DNA of 64,000 bases, from positions 12,689,901 through 12,753,900 of the forward strand of contig CM076654.1 in NCBI GenBank assembly GCA_038496675.1. Direction: 5' to 3'. This document shows positions 57,681 through 64,000 of this stretch, in pieces. The notes under the pieces were generated by a model. It ran no database searches. It saw nothing but the letters and a program-made list of their open reading frames with translations, and was not told the origin of the DNA. The translations under genes and the position numbers were made by a program. The stretch is from Rachycentron canadum (lineage: Eukaryota > Chordata > Actinopteri > Carangiformes > Rachycentridae). Numbering within the stretch: position 1 is the stretch's first letter; each line of letters opens with the position of its first letter.

Positions 57681-58925
57681 CTAGTCTTCTACCCATTTAT
57701 TAAGAGGAAGTAACTGACACAGTGGTTTGGTGATCACGCCAATCACTGTCCCCCTCCTCAGGGTTCCAGCTGCAGGTTTATCCACCACTTTTAACCTCAG
57801 CTGCAGATCCAGCAGATCCAACTGACTCAGCTCTGTGAAGAAGAAATCTTCATTGAACACAGGGCTGCGGCAGTTTCTGATAGTGGCGCTCTCCTGTTGC
57901 TGCAGCTTCCCTGGTGTCAGACAGAGATTCACTGCACAGTTCAGGGTTCGACGGTCAGTATCATCCCGTAGGCCTTCCACAGACACCACGCGAACTCTGA
58001 CCGTGGAAAAGGATGAGAATGTGTTGGTGGAGAATGTGGTGCGCTCGGCAGAGAGGCGCACTTTACCATTGCCCAGCAAAGGGAGGACATGCTCACGTTG
58101 AAGTCTCTCCTGGCACTGCAGAACATCCAGTGTGAAGAGGACAGGTGGGGCCAGAGTTAGTGAGTTTCCCTGTAAGCTTGGAGGGCTATTGGGAGAACTC
58201 AAATCCCTTCTTGTCATCCTCCCTCTGTCCTCCCTGCCGTCAATTAATGAAGGACAGGATATTGCGCCTTTGAGACGACCACTGCCTGATGGGATGCAAA
58301 GGGAGGATTTAGTATTATAAGGAGAACTGAGGGGTGAGGAGTCACTGGAAGAAGGTGTTTCGCTTTCTGTGCTTCCTGTCTCTGACAGTCTCTTGAATGA
58401 AAACAGAGGGAATACACCAGATAATGTTTTCTTAGCCAGGCTTGTGTCCTTTGCCAGCCTAGGTGGTGCAGTAGGAATGCTTCTGTCGAGCACATAAACG
58501 GGACACTTTGAGTGGAACAAAGACTCTTTCCTTCGAGTGTTTGGGCTCTCATATATCCCAGCCAGACCATAGCCCTCTGCAGAGAATGGCAAAGGTTTCC
58601 TTGTTGCCTTCCATCCCACTGATCCATCCCCACCCTTCGTCTTCACATCCCTCATCTTTACATGTGTAGTTTTTGAAGAAGAACTGCTCTTGGGTATCTG
58701 GGAAGGTGGGGTTGTTCCTGTTTCCAGCAAAGGGCTTCTTTTACAGAGCCGTGGGGGAAGGCAGAACTCTGGGATCTTGTCTGGGGTGAGGATGTTGTTG
58801 TGCAGGTTGTGAGAGAGGCTGGTCTTGGACGAGAGAAAGATATCCTCCTCACTCTTTCCAATGTAACGACTCAGCTCTAGAGGAATGCTCTCAACACTCT
58901 CCCTGATCTTCCCAAGGACCCACAT
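57681..58925 (-). CDS. C2CD4-family protein (C2 calcium-dependent domain containing 4-like)
   Basis: A 414-residue single coding exon. The start chosen is the Met of MWVLGKIRESVESIP (58925-58923), because C2CD4 proteins begin with MW-L-R. The frame extends 16 codons upstream to 58973, but a plausible splice acceptor (AACCATCAG|AAAATAAC) lies between, so that part is probably intron. Family hallmarks are NILTPDKIPEFCLPPRL near residue 45 and ESPNTRRKESLFHS near residue 125. A long Ser/Pro-rich middle (SETPSSSDSSPLSSP) follows, then a C-terminal C2-like domain (about residues 300-410) with VRVRVVSVEGLRDD and SPVFNEDFFF. The loop around VVDKPAAGTLRR lacks an obvious Asp-x-Asp pair, so calcium binding is doubtful. 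The stop TAG is at 57683-57681. C2CD4A/B in mammals are nuclear, inflammation- and islet-linked proteins; the role here is unknown, and the exact paralogue (A/B, C or D) cannot be set by eye. Confidence 0.87.
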   Translation of the reverse strand: MWVLGKIRESVESIPLELSRYIGKSEEDIFLSSKTSLSHNLHNNILTPDKIPEFCLPPRLCKRSPLLETGTTPPSQIPKSSSSSKTTHVKMRDVKTKGGDGSVGWKATRKPLPFSAEGYGLAGIYESPNTRRKESLFHSKCPVYVLDRSIPTAPPRLAKDTSLAKKTLSGVFPLFSFKRLSETGSTESETPSSSDSSPLSSPYNTKSSLCIPSGSGRLKGAISCPSLIDGREDRGRMTRRDLSSPNSPPSLQGNSLTLAPPVLFTLDVLQCQERLQREHVLPLLGNGKVRLSAERTTFSTNTFSSFSTVRVRVVSVEGLRDDTDRRTLNCAVNLCLTPGKLQQQESATIRNCRSPVFNEDFFFTELSQLDLLDLQLRLKVVDKPAAGTLRRGTVIGVITKPLCQLLPLNKWVED

Positions 58926-59094
58926 AGTTATTTTCTGATGGTTTAAGCCAATTTGAGTGTAGAGTCTATGCACACAAATCCAAACGTCTTCCTTTTATTA
59001 AAAAGAATAATTACTTAGAAAAGTCAAATAAATAGACCTTAAAACAGAATACTACAATTGTCAAAGGTCTAATAGATTCATATTTTTCTCTCAC

Positions 59095-59200
59095 CTGTAA
59101 GGTTGCGATGCATTCGCCCCTAAAGAAGGATCTGCATGTATGACGGATGTGCCTGTGACAGATTTTAAATGTGAGTGCAAAGCTCTGCATCACTGGTCTG
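59095..59200 (-). other. Possible 5' non-coding exon of the C2CD4-like gene
   Basis: Minus strand TTACAG|GTGAGAGAA gives a consensus donor with the exon ending at 59095. Splicing to the acceptor just right of 58934 would remove 160 nt, including the upstream in-frame Met. The right boundary of this exon is arbitrary here. Confidence 0.35.
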
Positions 59201-61415
59201 CCACCCCCACTTGCGTCAGAAAACAGGTTGTACACACACATAAACACAACAAGAATACACATAACAGGTGCAGTGTGTTGAGTTCCTGTTGAGTGGGTGG
59301 CAAAAAGAATCGGGTGCATTCATGTGCATTTAGTTGTGCTACATGTGTGATGTCAGCTTTTCAGGAATTGAAAGCAATTTACTTCAGCACTAAAATGTGC
59401 TTTTTGATTATAGTATATTATATTTTGTAGCAATGAAGCCATAGTCAAAATATTACACATATTAAATCTAAATTCACAATAAAAATATAATTTGAATATA
59501 GAATTTGATTTAAATATATACAAATGATAACTTTGATACTACATTAAATACATTTGATATCTGAGGTAAAAATATTAAAGTTTTATATTCATGATGTAGC
59601 ACAATTAGATGTAGCATCCTGCTCTCTTAGATAAAAATACAGCCAACTTTATTTTTAAACCTAACTGTTAAAAAGAATAAAATTCAGATTAAATTACACA
59701 ACAAAACATTGAAGTGTGTGTTGTGGCCATGATGGCACAAATATACACTGCTTTTGAGAGAGATGACCTCTCGTTCAAAGGCAGTTCAAAGACAGACACA
59801 CCCCAGGCTTACAGACAGCACCCACCACCTCAGAGATTCACTGACATTTAAACAGCTGGCAGTCCGGACATACAACTGACCTGATGTGTACCAGGCAGCT
59901 CTGACTCACTATATGTTTATAAATGTTCTAAACCCAACTAACTGCTGATTCAAATAATTACTTTCAAAAGAAATTTACACTTATTTTGATGTAATAGAGG
60001 GAAGCTATTACAGTAGAAGAAAGAGAAAACATCACGTCTTTGAGTCTAATAGTGTTTATGGTACTTGTGCATGCAGACATGGATCCTCTATGCTTAGCTG
60101 AAGGAAAGATGACTCTGGACTACCAATAGTTTTTGGTTGTGGCTATTGTACATTCATTTTATGTAGGCTTGTATAACATACAGCAAGTATTAATTTGACT
60201 GCATTATTGATTTTAAATGGCAGTTCAACATATGAGTTCGATAGATGGTAGCCTATTCTTTTCTGCAGGGTGACTTTATTTTCCCTAGAAATTCTAACTC
60301 AGATATTGTGGAAATTATTTATTTCTGTACTTGTATTGAACTGATGGAACTCATTGATTCCCACATATTAGAATCCGATATTTTTTATCTGTCTTGTTTC
60401 ACTGCAACAATATGACTTAATTTCCCTTGGTTAATATACACACTCTGCATGGATAAAGCATTTTAATAAAGTTTCATATAATTAGTATCTCAATTATTTA
60501 GTGGTTTCTATTCTTTACTAGCTTTAAAAATGAAACACTGACTCAAATTAAAAGAATTTAGGTAACAATTAATCTTTTTAAGTAATTACAACTAGCTATT
60601 ATAGAGCAAATCCCAGGAGACTTTTATAGTCAGACTAATTCAGTTATTTAATACAACTTTGTCCTCTACAAGCTTGAATTAAAGTGAACCAACTTAATTT
60701 AAAAGAAAAAGATTTGGTGCTATTAAGTTGACAAATTACTTCACTTAAGCCATTCTGACTTTATTCTTTTTTTACCTTCATTTCTTACCAGTGACTAAAA
60801 TGCACACATCAGCTCCAGTTTTATAATTAAACAGTTTATTGTAAAACATATGTTGCACTATACAATGCACTTACTGTGACCATCATCTGTGCACAAATTA
60901 AACATGGCCCCTCACAAATACACATATTTGAAAAAAGTAAATAAATAGATAGATAAATCCTCTTCCAGATTTATTTTTCATGTGCACTGCTGCAGTGTTG
61001 CCATGAATATTGTCTCCAGGTTAATAGTGTGGATCCTTCTGAATTCTTTGTTTGACAAATAAAAATTTTCAGTTTCAGCTGTGGCTCAGTTCACTAACTT
61101 TAAAGTCACATAAAAATGAGTAGTGCTTAAAACTCAACTTGTGTCAATTTAAACAAAACCTTTAGGACAAAAGGACAAAGCTAAACCTTTGCAGTGTTAC
61201 ATCTAATGCCACAGAGGTTTATCTTTTGGCCTCCACTGTAAACAAAATATTAACAGCTACCCTAAAGACACTTGCTCATTAAAAGTCTACCAGCATTGAA
61301 TTAGTTTAGAACAAGCTACAATTTTAATTTCAGTGAGGAACATAAAGTTCTTGAACTTTGTGCTGATACACTTGACAGCTGATGTGAATAAAACAGAAAG
61401 AAGATAGTTACTCAC
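59201..61415. other. AT-rich intergenic region
   Basis: No coding frame, RNA gene or repeat family was recognised. One more GC-rich patch near 59.74-59.92 kb includes two TTCAAAG motifs spaced by GCAG, possibly regulatory. Confidence 0.45.
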
Positions 61416-61494
61416 CAGGTCTCTTTGCCTTCCAAACTCCTGTTTCTCCCTCTCCTCTCTGTTGTAGCAGGCACAGTTTGGCAGCAGAACAAAT
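61416..61494 (-). other. Possible minus-strand exon upstream of the C2CD4-like gene
   Basis: Bounded by TGCCTAG at 61500-61495 and GACCTG|GTGAGTAAC at 61416/61415 on the minus strand. The donor is strong, the acceptor weak. One frame is open throughout (residues include NREEREKQEFGRQRD) but matches nothing I know. It may be a 5'UTR exon or chance. Confidence 0.25.
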
Positions 61495-64000
61495 CTAGGC
61501 AAACCCACTTATGGACTTTGCATTTGATGGATGCTCACTAGATTTATAAATTGCACTTAAAACTTCTGTATTGTTTTCTTTATTTTCATTTAGACCAACT
61601 TCTTAAATATGTTTTAAGCTTTAATTACTAACTCAATTATTACTTTTTTGTTTTTTGACATTTCTTTCCAAAAATGCCAGTCATCCAGTGTTGTTGTCTA
61701 AACCATACTATCTCAAGAAACTACAACTTCCATGTTATCAAACTGGAAGGCCATTTTGAGCTTCTGAATTTCTCAACCACAAGAGGGCATACATGGATCA
61801 TATTTACTGCTGGTCAACCTCAGGTCCATGTCTTAACAGTGATTGTTTCTGTTTAGAATTAGCATTATAACTTCTATAAAAATAATTACAAACGAAATGA
61901 AAAGTCCAAGTATGACTATTATTACAAGTGTTAGTCAAATTAGTTTGAAGTCTATTCAGACCGGCAGACATGCAAAAAAACACACATATCAGTGTGTGTG
62001 TGTGTGTGGTACAGAGAACCAGAGAATGAATATGATGATGATGAATACGTTTTGGAGGAGTCAGGTGCCTCTGGAGCATCCAGGGGTCAGGAGGCTTTTT
62101 GTGGTAGTGAAGATCGACTTTATTACGCCAATAAAAACGCAGAGTGCTCTCAGTAATGGAGAGATAAATGATTGGGAGTCAGAGGAGGACCTTGCCTTTA
62201 ACCGCTGTCAGAGCTGCAATTAACGCTAACGAGAGAACAGCGCATTGTTGCCAAATGCTCTGATGCTGTCAAGTGTATTAATGTTAAAACCTTTTGGTTC
62301 TGGAGCAGTAAATTGTTTAAAATAATTCATTACCTTTTATTTTGCTGGCTTCATTTAATTCATTCAGTGTGTGGAATACTATGCTAATTCATCTGTTTTT
62401 GTATTCTATTCAGCCCAACTTGTAATGTGAAGTCTTGCCTCTCCTAATATAGATAGATAGATACACTAATATACTGTCTTACCAGCTGAAGAAAGTGAGT
62501 CTGTGTGACATGCTCTGTAAGTGAATGACCACATACTATAGAGCTATTACTTATTACTAATTGCTGCACAAATGCAGCAAAGCTGTACTTCTCAGTACTT
62601 TACTCAATATAGATACACTTTGATGCATAATAAAAACAAATATACAGACTAAGTCTTACTCACTTTTCTTAGATCAAATACAGAGGAGCCAACTGACTCG
62701 TGGTGTTTTGGCCTCTGTCATTCAATTTGTGGTTACCATCTGATATTTAGACCAATGAGGACCCAAAGCAAACAAGCCACTTCACAATAACTCACTCTTG
62801 ATTCATCTCTATTATGATTGATGTACAACATCTGTCTCCACTGGAGGCTGTAACTGCATCCTGTTAACCACCTGCCCAGAGCTAAATGTGACCTTTTACC
62901 CTGGCTTTGTCAAAGGGAAGGCACAATGGAAACTTCAACTCTGTTTTAATGGGAGCTGACACTCTCAAGTTGCTCAGTAGGAGGAATGAGTCCTCAGTGG
63001 ATTTTTGCTGATTCAGTCCAGTTGTTCACTGTGGCAGGAAAGACGTCTGGTGCCTGATGATCAAAGATTAATCAAATAACTTTCTGTTGAGTCTTGTTCT
63101 TTCTTTTCTCTAACTCTTGTTTCCGTTTCAAAGGATAAATCAGTTTTGTGCTTTCTGTTTACGCTGTCACCTTGCTATTTGAAGTTATCCTAATGATTTG
63201 TGTAGTTATCATTGCGCAAGTTGATGAGTAAATCCACGTACCTATATCAATGTAGTGTAACATTTGATACAAGATATTATTTACAAGTAAAGACAGAAAA
63301 TTATTTAGGTAGTCTACAATAAAAAACTAAGTGTTTAAATGCAGAGACTTAAAGATACTGCTTGTCAGAACAATCAATTTTTTGTCTTTTTAAAAACAAA
63401 CAATTTTATAATTCCTCCAAGAGAAAAGGTCTGAACATATTTGTGTTTATATTTATGACATGTTAACTCTAGACAGGTCCTGTCTCCATCCAAGGCAGTT
63501 TTACTAAGCCAAACCTTTGTTATAAGAGTTTCTCTGTAGCACTGCCAATTATTATGTTTTGACATTGTGTGAAATTTTAAATTTCAAGTACAATCTCTCA
63601 GCAGGGAGAGAGCTGATGATACACTTTGTTAATTTCCATTTCATTTTAATCTCTGTTATTGAGGAGGCAAATGAGCCTATATGGGCACTCATTCTCTCAC
63701 AAAGCACTTAACCTCTTATAAAATTGGTGAAGTTTTTTGGCCAGAGAACTTCTTTGTCCGAACTCTGTAGAAAGAGTGAGAAAGTGGAGAAGTCGGAGAG
63801 GAGAAACAGTGGGAAGGGGGCCAGGATGGCTGAACTGCTGACCTGTTTTGAATCGATGATAAAATTTAATAAAGGCTAATAAGGTGTAATAATTTGGGCC
63901 AATAAAGATAGATGGCAGATTAAAGATGGTAGGAAGATGAGCAGCGTCAGAGGACCTTACCTTGAGGACAGAGCAGAGACAATACACTTCAGCTCTTGAG
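61495..64000. other. Right-end intergenic region
   Basis: No gene recognised. A less AT-rich block at about 62040-62290 with ATTA/TAAT and TGACAG-type motifs could be a regulatory element. A consensus minus-strand donor (TCAAG|GTAAGG) at 63961/63960 suggests an exon running off the right edge. A short (TG)n run is at 61993-62009. Confidence 0.4.

Noticed and set aside
58926..58973. The upstream in-frame Met of the C2CD4-like frame as the start
   Set aside because: C2CD4 proteins begin with MW-L-R, which matches the internal Met at 58925. The extra 16 codons include a probable splice acceptor.
61843..62223. A 126-codon + strand frame
   Set aside because: Low-complexity N-terminal half over TG/ATG repeats, no recognisable domain, no splice context. 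More likely part of a non-coding element.

Overview
The window is genomic DNA from a vertebrate, most likely a teleost fish. Every recognisable gene is split by GT-AG introns, and the encoded proteins are vertebrate G-alpha-q-family subunits, VPS13A and a C2CD4-family protein. The last vps13a intron holds a decayed Tc1-like transposon invaded by a high-copy fish SINE-like repeat. I cannot name the species.

Layout, left to right. (1) 237-6018 (+): exons 2-7 of gnaq; exon 1 lies off the left edge. (2) 6019 to about 12000: gnaq 3'UTR and intergenic DNA. (3) 12003-18882 (+): the complete seven-exon gna14. Its exons 2-7 have exactly the same lengths as those of gnaq, as expected for an ancient tandem duplicate. 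(4) 18883-20798: tail-to-tail 3' ends of gna14 (+) and vps13a (-), with facing clusters of poly(A) hexamers near 19.49-19.61 kb. (5) 55686 down to 20799 (-): the complete vps13a, assembled here as 75 coding exons totalling 9,756 nt (3,251 residues plus stop), with reading phase consistent across every junction. Two further vps13a exons are proposed: an alternative terminal exon (23084-23152) and an in-phase 69-nt cassette exon (31880-31948). (6) 55690-57680: CpG-richer promoter region with a palindromic CRE and a possible divergent non-coding first exon. (7) 57681-58925 (-): an essentially single-exon C2CD4-family gene. (8) 58926-64000: intergenic DNA with possible 5' non-coding exons and candidate regulatory sequence.

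The gene order gnaq-gna14-vps13a matches the human 9q21 block. The C2CD4-family gene just upstream of the VPS13A start mirrors the human VPS13C-C2CD4A/B arrangement at 15q22, so the window looks like one half of a vertebrate paralogon. Functionally, gnaq and gna14 encode plasma-membrane heterotrimeric G-protein subunits coupling receptors to phospholipase C-beta. vps13a encodes a bridge-like lipid-transfer protein of membrane contact sites. The C2CD4-like product is a C2-domain protein of poorly known function. No bacterial, viral, CRISPR, rRNA or tRNA features were seen.
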